Below, piece after piece: positions 1 through 7,990 of a stretch of 64,000 bases of DNA. Within the stretch, counting starts at the first letter, position 1, and each line of letters starts with the position of its first letter. The stretch comes from Borreliella valaisiana VS116 (GTDB lineage: Bacteria; Spirochaetota; Spirochaetia; Borreliales; Borreliaceae), in contig NZ_ABCY02000001.1 in NCBI RefSeq assembly GCF_000170955.2, positions 800,194 to 864,193 on the forward strand, read 5' to 3'. The notes beneath the pieces were generated by a model, which worked only from the letters and a program-made list of their open reading frames with translations, did not search any database and had not been told where the DNA came from. The position numbers and the translations under genes were made by a program.

Positions 1-107
1 ATTCGATTAGTACGGATGACAAATATCTATTGTGGAGCGGTCTTGTTCCCCCAGTTCCTATAATGTTAATGTTGAATCCCAAAGATTATTCTCCTGGTTT
101 GCCTTGA
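1..107 (+). CDS. 3' end of an unidentified gene (truncated by window edge)
   Basis: An open frame enters from the left edge (codons in phase from base 3) and stops at TGA 105-107. The last 34 residues include LLWSGLVPPVPIMLML and end in DYSPGLP. This is too short to assign a family. The reading frame is supported only by being open and by ordinary-looking composition. It converges on the reverse-strand oxidoreductase gene that ends at 273; the 165 bases between them are very AT-rich and hold no clear hairpin terminator. Confidence 0.45.
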   Translation, partial: SISTDDKYLLWSGLVPPVPIMLMLNPKDYSPGLP

Positions 108-272
108 AAGTGTTAATTAATTTTAATTGTTTTGTTAAATTTTGCTTCACTTTTAGTTTCTCTTTGGATAAGAATTATTTTAGCTTAACTTAAACATTAT
201 ATTATTTTTTCATTAATTTAGAAATATTAAGATGTGAAATCGCTTGTCAGCATGAATTTAAAAATTTTGATT

Positions 273-1340
273 TTAAAAATGTTGCACATTATTGTAATAG
301 TTTGCGTATCTTTTAATATTATAATGATTTGGAATTTTGTCAATTTTTTCAATATTGTCAACTAATAAATTGGATAAGTATGGTGCCATAGATATACCTC
401 TTGTTCCAAAACCATTTAGTATGAAGATATTTTTATGCTTTGGGTGTTCTCCCAAGAAAGGTTCTCTGTCAAGAGTTGAAGGCCTTATGTGTGCTTTTTG
501 AGCAATGACTTTGCATTTTAGATTTGTTATTTTTTTAAATTTTTCCAATAATTCTAATTTTGCCCATTCATTTGTAAGTGTATTCCAAGTATTCCATTCG
601 TAAGTACCTCCAAGGTAAAATTTATTCCCCTTTAGGTGAATTAAAGATACGTGTCTATTGTAAACTTCTTTAAAATTTAATTTCTTGCATTCTAATATTA
701 TGATTTCACCTTTTGCAGGCTCAAATGGTAGGTAAGAAAAAAATCCTTTAAGTTTTTCTTTATATCCTTTTGCAAATATTAATTTTTCAAATTTGAAATC
801 TTCTATTTTGAAAAAACTTTCTTCAAGTTTAATTTTATTTTCATCGATATTTTTTTTTATGTATGATTTTTTTTTGATTAAATATTTTTTAATATTTTTT
901 ATATAGATTTTTGTATTAATCCTAGCGCCTTTTATTACCATTCCTCCGTTAGAGTCTTTTGAGAAATTATAAATTTTGCCATCTTTTATTTTCAAAATAA
1001 AGTTTGTCATGTTTTTATCATTTTCAAGTCTATCAATCAGGTTATTTTTTTGATTTTCAGTAGTAAATGGTCTAAAGATATTTTTTTCTATAAAAAAATT
1101 AGATTTAATGGTTTTTTCAATTTCTTGATAGTAATTTTTTGCAAATTCAAAAATATGCGATTCTTTCCATGCAATGTTCATTTTTCTGCCCATAATAGGA
1201 TTAATAAGTCCACCTGCTACTATTGTTGCTTTTGTATCTTCATCATCAAAAAGAATTACTTTTTTATTTCTTTTAAGAAGTTCGTAAGTAACGGTGCTTC
1301 CTGCTATTCCCCCCCCAATAACTGCAAATTCATAATGCAT
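273..1340 (-). CDS. FAD-dependent oxidoreductase (DAO family)
   Basis: The protein of about 355 residues opens with a Rossmann dinucleotide-binding motif (VIGGGIAGS, near residues 8-16) followed by an acidic strand end (ILFDDED). It ends with NGFGTRGISMAPYLSNLLV, the second FAD-contacting motif of the DAO/MnmC/ThiO family. It should bind FAD and oxidise an amine or amino-acid-like substrate; the substrate cannot be read from the sequence. Two ATGs stand in tandem (1343 and 1340). The second is chosen because it lies 6 bases from the GGGG ribosome-binding run, while the first is only 3 away. The GGG of the FAD motif is encoded by a run of eight G (reverse strand, 1309-1316), so slippage there would destroy the frame near the start. 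No signal peptide is seen, so it should be cytoplasmic. Confidence 0.75.
   Translation of the reverse strand: MHYEFAVIGGGIAGSTVTYELLKRNKKVILFDDEDTKATIVAGGLINPIMGRKMNIAWKESHIFEFAKNYYQEIEKTIKSNFFIEKNIFRPFTTENQKNNLIDRLENDKNMTNFILKIKDGKIYNFSKDSNGGMVIKGARINTKIYIKNIKKYLIKKKSYIKKNIDENKIKLEESFFKIEDFKFEKLIFAKGYKEKLKGFFSYLPFEPAKGEIIILECKKLNFKEVYNRHVSLIHLKGNKFYLGGTYEWNTWNTLTNEWAKLELLEKFKKITNLKCKVIAQKAHIRPSTLDREPFLGEHPKHKNIFILNGFGTRGISMAPYLSNLLVDNIEKIDKIPNHYNIKRYANYYNNVQHF
1309..1316 (-). repeat. G8 homopolymer inside the FAD-binding motif
   Basis: Eight consecutive C on the plus strand (G on the coding strand) encode Gly-Gly-Gly of the Rossmann motif of the adjacent oxidoreductase, about 10 codons after its start. 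Such a run is rare in DNA this AT-rich. A one-base slip would truncate the protein. Confidence 0.8.
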
Positions 1341-1390
1341 CATAAACCCCTTTTTGATTTTATTTATTTATAAATTTAGAGTATTTTTTG

Positions 1391-1396
1391 ATTATA
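1391..1396 (-). promoter_or_regulatory. candidate -10 box for the FAD oxidoreductase
   Basis: Reverse-strand TATAAT lies about 50 bases upstream of the start codon. No good -35 box is visible at the usual spacing, so this is a weak call resting on the perfect -10 alone. Confidence 0.3.
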
Positions 1397-1500
1397 ATGA
1401 AGTTTAATTAAATATTTATTAGTCTTTTTCTTTTCAGAAATTAGTTGCAATTGTTTAGTTTTTATGTTTCCTTATCATTTAAAAACCTTTTATTTTCAAT

Positions 1501-1506
1501 TATAAT
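1501..1506 (+). promoter_or_regulatory. candidate -10 box for the clpP paralogue
   Basis: TATAAT lies 33 bases before the chosen start of the clpP paralogue. The region 17-18 bases upstream is only AT-rich, with no recognisable -35. Confidence 0.3.
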
Positions 1507-1538
1507 ATATCATTATGTTTTTGTATAAGGGATGTTTT

Positions 1539-2135
1539 ATGACCAGTAAAGAAGATGATAATAGTAGTGTTTTGCATGATCAGTCATTGAAATTAGTTTT
1601 AAAGAGCAGATCAATAGTAATTGCTGGTGAGATTACCAAGGATGTTTCTCGGCTTTTTCAGGAAAAAATATTATTATTAGAGACCTTAGATTTTAAAAAG
1701 CCTATATTTGTATATATTGATTCAGAAGGAGGCGATATTGATGCTGGATTTGCTATTTTTAATATGATTCGTTTTGTTAAGCCCAAAGTTTTTACAGTTG
1801 GAGTAGGACTTGTTGCTAGTGCCGCTGCTTTAATTTTTTTGGCTGCAAAATTAGAAAATAGATTTTCATTGCCTTTCGCCAGGTATTTATTGCATCAACC
1901 TTTGAGTGGATTTAAAGGAGTTGCCACAGATATTGAGATTTATACTAATGAGTTAAATAAAGTTAAAAAAGAACTTAATAATATTATCTCAAAAGAAACA
2001 GGTCAAAAAATTTCTAAAATAGAAAAGGATACTGATAGGGATTTTTGGTTAGACAGTGGCGCTGCAAAAAAGTATGGACTTGTATTTGAAGTTGTTGAAA
2101 CAAAGTGTCAACTTGAAGAGTTTATTTCTGCTTAG
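1539..2135 (+). CDS. clpP: ClpP-type serine protease subunit (second ClpP paralogue)
   Basis: This is a ClpP/crotonase-fold protein of 198 residues. The nucleophile Ser sits in GLVASAAALIF, the His in LLHQPLSG and the Asp in DTDRDFWL, so the catalytic triad looks intact. The C-terminal part matches the ClpP pattern of a conserved RD followed by a helix and YGLVFEVV. The Ser context (VASAA) differs from the usual AASMG, and overall similarity to housekeeping ClpP looks low, which fits the second ClpP that Borrelia encodes. An upstream in-frame ATG exists at 1515, but 1539 is preferred because AAGGGA lies 6-11 bases before it. The 3' end overlaps the next gene by about 23 bases, suggesting coupling. 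Its ATPase partner is not in this window. Confidence 0.85.
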   Translation: MTSKEDDNSSVLHDQSLKLVLKSRSIVIAGEITKDVSRLFQEKILLLETLDFKKPIFVYIDSEGGDIDAGFAIFNMIRFVKPKVFTVGVGLVASAAALIFLAAKLENRFSLPFARYLLHQPLSGFKGVATDIEIYTNELNKVKKELNNIISKETGQKISKIEKDTDRDFWLDSGAAKKYGLVFEVVETKCQLEEFISA

Positions 2136-2841
2136 TGTTTTATTTGTTTCCTGTAATTTTATAGATATAGATTTTAGTGTTTTGGAGTTTAAAGTTGCAG
2201 ATTTTAATTTAAATGATAATTCTTCTCAAGAATTATTAGATTCTGCTTATAATATTCTCGATCAAAGTTTTGATTTAATAATTATTAAGAACCTTGAAAA
2301 TAAAAATGTTCTTGATTTAATCAATAATAGAGTTTTATTTGGCACTTTTAAGAATGCTTATTTCATTGATCAAGGGAAAGGACTTTCTGTTAGCATTCTT
2401 TCTAAGCGTAAAATAAATATTAAAGTTTTGAGTGTAGTGCAAGATTATGATAATTTAAAATTAGGATTGCTTGTTGATTTTAAATTTAAGGATAAGCATT
2501 ATGGTATTGTTATTTATAATTTAAGCAATGATTTTATTAAACATTCTGCTAGTTTGCAAATTAGTGAGCAAATTTTATATTTAAAAGTCCAAATGGATAA
2601 ATTAATGTTTATTTTAGATGAATCTGAATTTTTTATTTTTGATTTATTAATCAAAAATGGATTTTTTAGTTTAATAAATGATTCAAACAATATTTCAATG
2701 TTAGCGAATAAGATTGATTTTAGAGTTTTTTCTAATTTTTTTGCTAGAGTTTCTTTGTATTCATTTATGTTTGCAATTGCAGATTATTTGCACAACAATT
2801 ATTCTATTGAGAATTTTCCTCAAAAAATAGTTATCAATTGA
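2113..2841 (+). CDS. probable lipoprotein of unknown function
   Basis: The frame is open from 2056, overlapping the clpP paralogue. A TTG at 2113 would give a compact spirochaetal lipoprotein signal: Lys at position 2, a hydrophobic stretch, and the lipobox LFVSC with Cys at residue 14. The mature part is about 228 residues, rich in Asn/Asp/Lys/Phe and beta-strand-like, with no motif I recognise. The ribosome-binding site before TTG 2113 is weak, so translation may depend on coupling to the upstream clpP paralogue, which ends 22 bases inside this gene. I infer lipidation and export from the signal only. Its function, and whether it is a partner of the protease, are unknown. Confidence 0.65.
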   Translation: MKSLFLLSVLFVSCNFIDIDFSVLEFKVADFNLNDNSSQELLDSAYNILDQSFDLIIIKNLENKNVLDLINNRVLFGTFKNAYFIDQGKGLSVSILSKRKINIKVLSVVQDYDNLKLGLLVDFKFKDKHYGIVIYNLSNDFIKHSASLQISEQILYLKVQMDKLMFILDESEFFIFDLLIKNGFFSLINDSNNISMLANKIDFRVFSNFFARVSLYSFMFAIADYLHNNYSIENFPQKIVIN

Positions 2842-2868
2842 GTTTTGGGATTTATTTTCTTGTTTGAC

Positions 2869-2898
2869 TTGACATCATAATATATTATTATTTATTAT
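2869..2898 (+). promoter_or_regulatory. sigma-70 promoter of tRNA-Leu
   Basis: A perfect -35 (TTGACA, 2869-2874), 18 bases, then TATTAT (2893-2898). The predicted start near 2905 is a few bases before the mature tRNA. Confidence 0.65.
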
Positions 2899-2908
2899 AT
2901 TATTCTAT

Positions 2909-2992
2909 GCCGAAGTGGTGGAAATGGTAGACACACAGGACTTAAAATCCTGAGGAGGAAGCTCCGTACCGGTTCAAGTCCGGTCTTCGGTA
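2909..2992 (+). tRNA. tRNA-Leu (anticodon UAA)
   Basis: The acceptor stem GCCGAAG pairs with CTTCGGT, with A as discriminator. The anticodon stem CAGGA/TCCTG encloses loop CTTAAAA, giving anticodon TAA, which reads UUA/UUG. A long variable arm (AGGAGGAAGCTCCGT region) marks a class II tRNA, and the T arm contains GGTTCAAGTCC. CCA is not encoded. Only 12 bases separate its 3' end from the stop codon of the convergent DUF368 gene. Confidence 0.96.
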
Positions 2993-3004
2993 TTTCCAAA
3001 GGTT

Positions 3005-3862
3005 TTATTTACATTTTTCGGCTATTTTTTTGTTTGTAAGCATTCCTAGGATAAGTGCTATTCCTAAAGATGTAAAAGATGTAAAGTCGGATTTAAAATT
3101 TAATTTTAATACTATTAATATCATTTGCAGAATTGATCCAAAAATTAGGCCTTTTGATAAATAAATAAAATTGTTTAAGTGATTATCTATTATTTTCTTT
3201 ATTATTAATATTGATGTAATTATTCCTATTGTTAGAGATATTGCAAATATTGTAATAAGAGCAATGTTAAATTCGGATATAATGAGTATTATTTCTTTAT
3301 AAAAGCCAAGTAGTAGAAGCATTGCAGATCCTGAGATTCCTGGTAAGATCATTGATGCTCCGCTTATTGTTCCAGAGGATATTAATAATAAATAATATTT
3401 TATTGAGTTTTTGTCTTGAAGTATTGTACTTTGCAATTGTATATTAGATTCTTTGATTATTAAGAAAAGTACAATAATGACCATGCCAATAAAAAACAAC
3501 AAATGCTTTAATATTTTTGTATTACTATTTATTTCTTTTATAGATATTTTTGGTTTTAGTGTTAACATATTCCCAAATGTTAATCCTATGAAAAATGCCA
3601 TTAGCAATGCTTCTATTATTCCATTGTCAAAGACATAAGCTTTAAATATTTTTGCAGCCAATAATATTGAGGTTAACATTCCTGTTGCCAAAATAGTTAA
3701 AAACATTAAATTTTTTTTAATTTCTGCGAATTTTAAGATTTCTGAGATAGAATTTACTATTTTGTAGTAAATTTTTAGCATTAAGGCCAGTGTTGCCCCA
3801 GAGACCCCTGGGATTATGTTTGCAATTCCAAGTAAAATTCCCTTGATATAAATATTAAGCAT
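3005..3862 (-). CDS. DUF368 integral membrane protein, predicted undecaprenyl-phosphate transporter
   Basis: The protein of 285 residues is dominated by hydrophobic helices (about eight). It carries the DUF368 signature twice in inverted-repeat fashion: GIANIIPGVSGATLAL near residues 12-27 and SGASMILPGISGSAMLLL near 166-183. DUF368 proteins have been identified as undecaprenyl-phosphate translocases (PopT type) that recycle the lipid carrier of cell-wall synthesis across the inner membrane. That role here is inferred from family. The ribosome-binding site is weak. It lies downstream of the MazG-like gene, 46 bases away on the same strand. No terminator is visible before the convergent tRNA-Leu. 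Confidence 0.8.
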   Translation of the reverse strand: MLNIYIKGILLGIANIIPGVSGATLALMLKIYYKIVNSISEILKFAEIKKNLMFLTILATGMLTSILLAAKIFKAYVFDNGIIEALLMAFFIGLTFGNMLTLKPKISIKEINSNTKILKHLLFFIGMVIIVLFLIIKESNIQLQSTILQDKNSIKYYLLLISSGTISGASMILPGISGSAMLLLLGFYKEIILIISEFNIALITIFAISLTIGIITSILIIKKIIDNHLNNFIYLSKGLIFGSILQMILIVLKLNFKSDFTSFTSLGIALILGMLTNKKIAEKCK

Positions 3863-3908
3863 TTTTATTTTTAGATTTTAAGTATTTATTATTTTCAATT
3901 TAAATGTT

Positions 3909-4238
3909 TTATCTGTCATCACCCTCACCATTTATTGTTCCATTTTCATGTCGCTTTTTTATTTTTTTTAGGTTTGTAAGGGCAACATCTTCAAGTGTAA
4001 TACCTAAATTGTTGCTTAAAGTTGACAAGTACCATAAAACATCTCCGAGCTCTTTTTTAATTGACATCAAATACTCATCATCAATAATGTAATTTTTGTC
4101 TCTTCCTAATTTTTTTATTTTTTCAACAACTTCTCCAGTTTCACCAGCAAGACCAAGTGTTGTTAAAATTAATTCTTCTTTTTTATTTTTGTACTTAGCA
4201 GTTTTTTTTGCTTTTTCTTGGTATTCGTTTAACTCCAT
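3909..4238 (-). CDS. MazG-like nucleotide pyrophosphohydrolase
   Basis: This small all-alpha protein (109 residues) has the MazG fold pattern: LAGETGEVVEKIKK followed by KKELGDVLWYLSTL, giving the E-x2-E and E-x2-D magnesium-binding acidic residues. Such enzymes hydrolyse NTPs or dNTPs to monophosphate and pyrophosphate as house-cleaning. It is a single-domain form, not the long two-domain MazG. No strong ribosome-binding site precedes the ATG. It is the first gene of a short reverse-strand pair with the DUF368 transporter, and is divergent from the M23 peptidase gene. Confidence 0.75.
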   Translation of the reverse strand: MELNEYQEKAKKTAKYKNKKEELILTTLGLAGETGEVVEKIKKLGRDKNYIIDDEYLMSIKKELGDVLWYLSTLSNNLGITLEDVALTNLKKIKKRHENGTINGEGDDR

Positions 4239-4348
4239 GTTGAAAGACAGTTTATTACAGTTTGTTATTATTTACAAGCCCAAACATGATTTATTATTTT
4301 TATGTTTTTTATTATATTTGATTAATTAAGCGTGAAATAATTTGTAGT

Positions 4349-5236
4349 ATGAGTAAAATTTTTTTGTTATTTAAAGCAGTTTTCTTTTTTTTGAAAATAA
4401 TTTGTGTTTTTTCTTATCCAGAAATAAAAAATTTTTCAAGAAAAGATCCTATTTTTTCTGATCTTAAAATTAAAGTTTTTAAATATAATAAAAAAGAACA
4501 TATTCCCTTGTTTTTTTACTTATATAAAGTTAAAAAGGGGGATACTTTTTTTAAAATTGCTAACAAAATAAATGGGTGGCAGTCTGGTATTGCTACTGTT
4601 AATTTATTAGATTCTCCTTTTGTAAGCGTTGGGCAAGAGATTCTTATTCCTAGTAAAAAGGGAGTTTTTGTTTTTGATAGTAAAGATTATAGATTTAATA
4701 ATTTGCTTTTAGCAACAAGAGATCTTACTAAAGCCGAAAAAGTAAAAATTAAAAGGAATGACAGAGTTTATGAGTTTTATTTTTTTGATTTTGCCAAGAA
4801 CCCAGATTCCGGACTTTTTTCAGGTACAGAGTTACTTTTTTTTTTGAATTCTAATTTTATTTTTCCTTTAAAAAAATTTATTGTTAGTTCTGATTTTGGA
4901 TTTAGAAATGATCCTTTTACTGGTAATAAAAGTTTTCATACGGGAATAGATCTTGCAGCTCCAATGAATACGGAAGTGTATTCCTCTTCTTCTGGAATAG
5001 TTATTGAAGTTGGATATAACGATCTTTATGGCAATTTTGTTGTAGTTGGTCACAAAAATAATATCAAATCTCTTTATGGGCATTTAAATTCATATTCTGT
5101 AAAGAGAGGAGATTTAATTAAATCGGGTGAATTTCTTGGAAGGGTGGGGCAAACGGGGCGTTCAACAGGGCCCCATTTACACTTTGAAATATTAAAAAAA
5201 AATATTCCTATTAATCCTTTAAAGTTTTTAAAGTAA
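4349..5236 (+). CDS. LysM + M23 peptidase, predicted periplasmic cell-wall endopeptidase
   Basis: The protein has 295 residues with an N-terminal hydrophobic signal (about residues 3-22). A LysM peptidoglycan-binding domain (near 56-102, KVKKGDTFFKIANKIN ... GQEILIP) precedes a C-terminal M23 metallopeptidase domain (about 180-290). Zinc ligands appear as H197-x3-D201 and H278 of HLHFE; H245 (YGHL) and H276 are the remaining active-site histidines. The complete set suggests an active enzyme rather than an EnvC/NlpD-like activator. It should cut peptide cross-links of peptidoglycan, relevant for cell division or for threading periplasmic flagella. It is monocistronic by position. Confidence 0.85.
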   Translation: MSKIFLLFKAVFFFLKIICVFSYPEIKNFSRKDPIFSDLKIKVFKYNKKEHIPLFFYLYKVKKGDTFFKIANKINGWQSGIATVNLLDSPFVSVGQEILIPSKKGVFVFDSKDYRFNNLLLATRDLTKAEKVKIKRNDRVYEFYFFDFAKNPDSGLFSGTELLFFLNSNFIFPLKKFIVSSDFGFRNDPFTGNKSFHTGIDLAAPMNTEVYSSSSGIVIEVGYNDLYGNFVVVGHKNNIKSLYGHLNSYSVKRGDLIKSGEFLGRVGQTGRSTGPHLHFEILKKNIPINPLKFLK

Positions 5237-5331
5237 AGATTGATTACAGGCAGCCAAATATAATATTATTAAATTATATTGATTATTAATAAATAATGGT
5301 GTACAATTATATGTCTAATAAAAATATTTTT

Positions 5332-5364
5332 ACACTTTTGAACCCAGAGTTTTAAAGAAAGTGT
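5332..5364. terminator. weak candidate bidirectional terminator between convergent genes
   Basis: A 7-bp inverted repeat (ACACTTT at 5332-5338, AAAGTGT at 5358-5364) sits in the 244-base gap between the M23 peptidase and rrp2 stop codons and is flanked by A/T runs. The 19-base loop makes it weak. Nothing else recognisable lies in 5237-5480. Confidence 0.25.
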
Positions 5365-5480
5365 TTCATTTTAATATAATTATTGATATTAAAAAATTTT
5401 TTGGTTTCAAAAATATACATTTAATTTAAAGCGATATTATTTTTTTGTATTGATTATAATTTAATAATTTAAAATAAATC

Positions 5481-6839
5481 TTATTGATCAATGTGATATT
5501 CGATTATTTTATTATGTAAAGTTTTTCTTCCTATTTTTAATATTTCGGCGCATTTGCTTTTATTGTTTTTGGAATGAAAAAGTGTTTGTTTTATTATTTC
5601 TTTTTCGGCTTCTTTTAGGCTAATTCCTATTGGTAGTGTTATTTTAAATGTAAGATTTTCATTATTCTTAATTTTTGCCGGTAAATCTTCTTTAGTGATT
5701 TGCTTACCTTTTGATAATATTAATGCTCTTTCAAGTACATTTTTTAATTCTCTAATATTTCCTGGCCAATCGTAATAATAGAGAGCTTTCATTGCATCAT
5801 TAGAAAGAGTTTTTTCTTCTCTATTGTTTTCTTTTGCGACGTCTCTTATTAGTATGTTTGTTAAATAGGATATATCATCTTTTCTCTCTTTTAAGGGCGG
5901 TATGTTTATATTAATGATATTTAATCTATAAAATAAATCTTCTCTAAATTTTCCTTTTTTAATTTCTTCTTCAATGTTTTTGTTTGTTGCAGCCAGAAGT
6001 CTAATGTCAACTTTAATTGTAGTTTCTCCCCCAACACGTTCAAAGGTTTTGTTTTGTAGTACCCTTAAAAGTTTAACTTGAATTTCAGGCGAAATTTCTG
6101 CTATTTCATCAAGAAAAATTGTACCTTTGTTTGCAAGTTCAAATCTACCTTTTTTTTGGGAAATTGCACCAGTGAATGCTCCTTTTTCATGGCCAAAAAG
6201 TTCGCTTTCAAGGATGCTTTCAGAAAGTGCGGCGCAATTTACTTTTATAAATGGTTTGTCATTCCTATTAGAAAGATCAAAAATAGCATCTGCTATTATT
6301 TCTTTACCAACACCGCTTTCTCCTGTTATAAGAACAGATGCATTTGAGTTTGCTATTTTTATTACAAGTTCAAAAATTTTTTGCATTAGTAGCGATTTTC
6401 CCATGATTTTTTCATAGTATTTTAAATCTTTTCTTATTATTATATTTTCTAAATTGACATTTTCATTTTCGTTATTTTCTTTTTTATTTAATGATCTTTT
6501 TATTATTAGTAAAAGTCTTTCAAGGTCTAAGGGTTTTGTTAAAAAATCGTAAGCACCTTCTCTCATGGCATCTACAGCAGAATCAACTGTTCCGTGTGCT
6601 GTTAAAATAATAAAAGGTATTTCTAAGTTTTTTTCTTTAACTATTTTGAGCAATTTTTCTCCAGATATCTGGGGCATTCTCAGATCAGATATTATTACAT
6701 CAAGATTTTCATTTTCAATTGTTTCAAGAGCTTCTTCTCCGTCGCTAGCAGTGAAAACAAAATACCCTTCATCCTCAAGATAAGTAGCAATTCCTTCTCT
6801 AATATTCTTTTCATCATCAGCTACAAGTATTTTGCTCAT
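5481..6839 (-). CDS. rrp2: Rrp2, sigma-54-dependent response regulator
   Basis: This NtrC-type activator has 452 residues. The N-terminal receiver domain has Asp52 in DVIISDLRMP, with the acidic pair DDE and the switch residues in IILTAHGT and FLTKPLD. The AAA+ domain has Walker A GESGVGKE and the sigma-54 contact loop GAFTGA. The C-terminal Fis-type helix-turn-helix includes KSKCAEILKIGRKTLHNKI. ATG 6839 is chosen over an upstream TTG (6845) because GAAGGG lies 8 bases before it; this also places the phospho-acceptor at 52 as in the literature. In B. burgdorferi Rrp2 activates RpoN at the rpoS promoter, which lies at about 14.4 kb here. It overlaps or abuts hk2 and is the last gene of the murG-cvpA-holB-hk2-rrp2 string. 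Confidence 0.97.
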   Translation of the reverse strand: MSKILVADDEKNIREGIATYLEDEGYFVFTASDGEEALETIENENLDVIISDLRMPQISGEKLLKIVKEKNLEIPFIILTAHGTVDSAVDAMREGAYDFLTKPLDLERLLLIIKRSLNKKENNENENVNLENIIIRKDLKYYEKIMGKSLLMQKIFELVIKIANSNASVLITGESGVGKEIIADAIFDLSNRNDKPFIKVNCAALSESILESELFGHEKGAFTGAISQKKGRFELANKGTIFLDEIAEISPEIQVKLLRVLQNKTFERVGGETTIKVDIRLLAATNKNIEEEIKKGKFREDLFYRLNIININIPPLKERKDDISYLTNILIRDVAKENNREEKTLSNDAMKALYYYDWPGNIRELKNVLERALILSKGKQITKEDLPAKIKNNENLTFKITLPIGISLKEAEKEIIKQTLFHSKNNKSKCAEILKIGRKTLHNKIIEYHIDQ

Positions 6840-6841
6840 TT

Positions 6842-7990
6842 TCAATACCCTTCAATTAAAATATTTTTTTTATTTAGTTTAGGAAGTGTAATTGTAAAAA
6901 TAGTTCCTTTATTTTCCTTGCTTTCTACAAAAATTTCACCCCCAAGCTCTTTTATTATTTTATAAGAGATGGTAAGACCTATTCCACTTCCTTTTTCTTT
7001 TGTGCTAAATTGAGGTTTAAATATTTCCTCTTTTACTTCATCTTTTATCCCATTTCCGTTATCTTTTATGTTAATATGTATTTTATTGTCTTTTTCGAAA
7101 AGACAAATTTCTATTTTTTTTATTTCTTTTTTTATTTCAAGTAGTGCTTCTTCTGCGTTTTTAACGATGTTTATAATAACTTGTTTTAATAATTTTTCAT
7201 CAATTAGGATATCGCTTGTTTTGTTTAAATTAAGCAATAGTTTGATGTTTTTGTTTTCTAATCCAGGATTTAATAATTCACATACACTGTTTATTACTTG
7301 TTTAATGTCTTTTTCTTGTAAGTTAATTTTTATTGGTCTGACAGTTAATAAAAATTCTGTAACTATTTTATCTACTCTGTTTATTTCTTCTTTTATGACT
7401 TTAAAATAATTTTCAGCTTTACCATTTTTTATTTTTTGTTTTTGAATTTCCTTTTTTAGTAGTTGTAAATTTATATCGATAGCCCCAAGTGGGTTTTTGA
7501 TTTCATGGGCAATATTTCTTGCATGTCTTGTAAAAGAGGCCAAAGCCTCAACTCTTCTAAACAGTTCCTCTTGTTTCTTTTTCTCTTTAATGTCTTCGAT
7601 TAAAATAATATTACCCTCAAGTTTTTTTTCTTTAACATAAGGCATAAATGAAATTTTAATGTATATGTTGTTTGAGATTGGAACTTCTAATCCTATTATT
7701 CTATCTTCTGTTCTAACTAGTTCTTTTATTAAATTTATTAAGATTGGGATTTGAATATCATCAAGAATTTCTATTTTTGATTTAGATGTTAAAGCTAAAA
7801 TTTGGTATAAAATCTTATTTGAATAGATTATGTTGTTTTGTTTGTCAAGCACAATGATTCCTTCATTAATTGATGCAAATATTCCGTCATATATTTCTAT
7901 TTTTTTGTAAATTTGTTCAATAAATTTAGTTTTTTGTTCATTAGATAATTTGTTTAGCTTTGTTAAAGCTTTTTTAAAAAAATTATTCAT
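6842..7990 (-). CDS. hk2: Hk2 sensor histidine kinase
   Basis: The kinase has 382 residues and no membrane segment, so it is predicted cytosolic. A PAS-like sensor (about 35-135, starting GIFASINEGIIVLDK) leads to the phosphorylation helix with His162 in NIAHEIKNPLG. The ATPase domain has N box IVKNAEEAL, G1 DNGNGI and G2 GSGIGLTISYKII. It is the cognate kinase partner of Rrp2 by position and by published work, although acetyl phosphate has also been reported to feed Rrp2. The start overlaps the holB stop as ATGA, with GAGGAG just upstream, so translation is coupled. Confidence 0.95.
   Translation of the reverse strand: MNNFFKKALTKLNKLSNEQKTKFIEQIYKKIEIYDGIFASINEGIIVLDKQNNIIYSNKILYQILALTSKSKIEILDDIQIPILINLIKELVRTEDRIIGLEVPISNNIYIKISFMPYVKEKKLEGNIILIEDIKEKKKQEELFRRVEALASFTRHARNIAHEIKNPLGAIDINLQLLKKEIQKQKIKNGKAENYFKVIKEEINRVDKIVTEFLLTVRPIKINLQEKDIKQVINSVCELLNPGLENKNIKLLLNLNKTSDILIDEKLLKQVIINIVKNAEEALLEIKKEIKKIEICLFEKDNKIHINIKDNGNGIKDEVKEEIFKPQFSTKEKGSGIGLTISYKIIKELGGEIFVESKENKGTIFTITLPKLNKKNILIEGY

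Noticed and set aside
7068-7409. 113-codon forward open frame
   Set aside because: Antisense to hk2; hydrophobic Phe/Ser/Ile composition comes from reading AT-rich coding DNA backwards.
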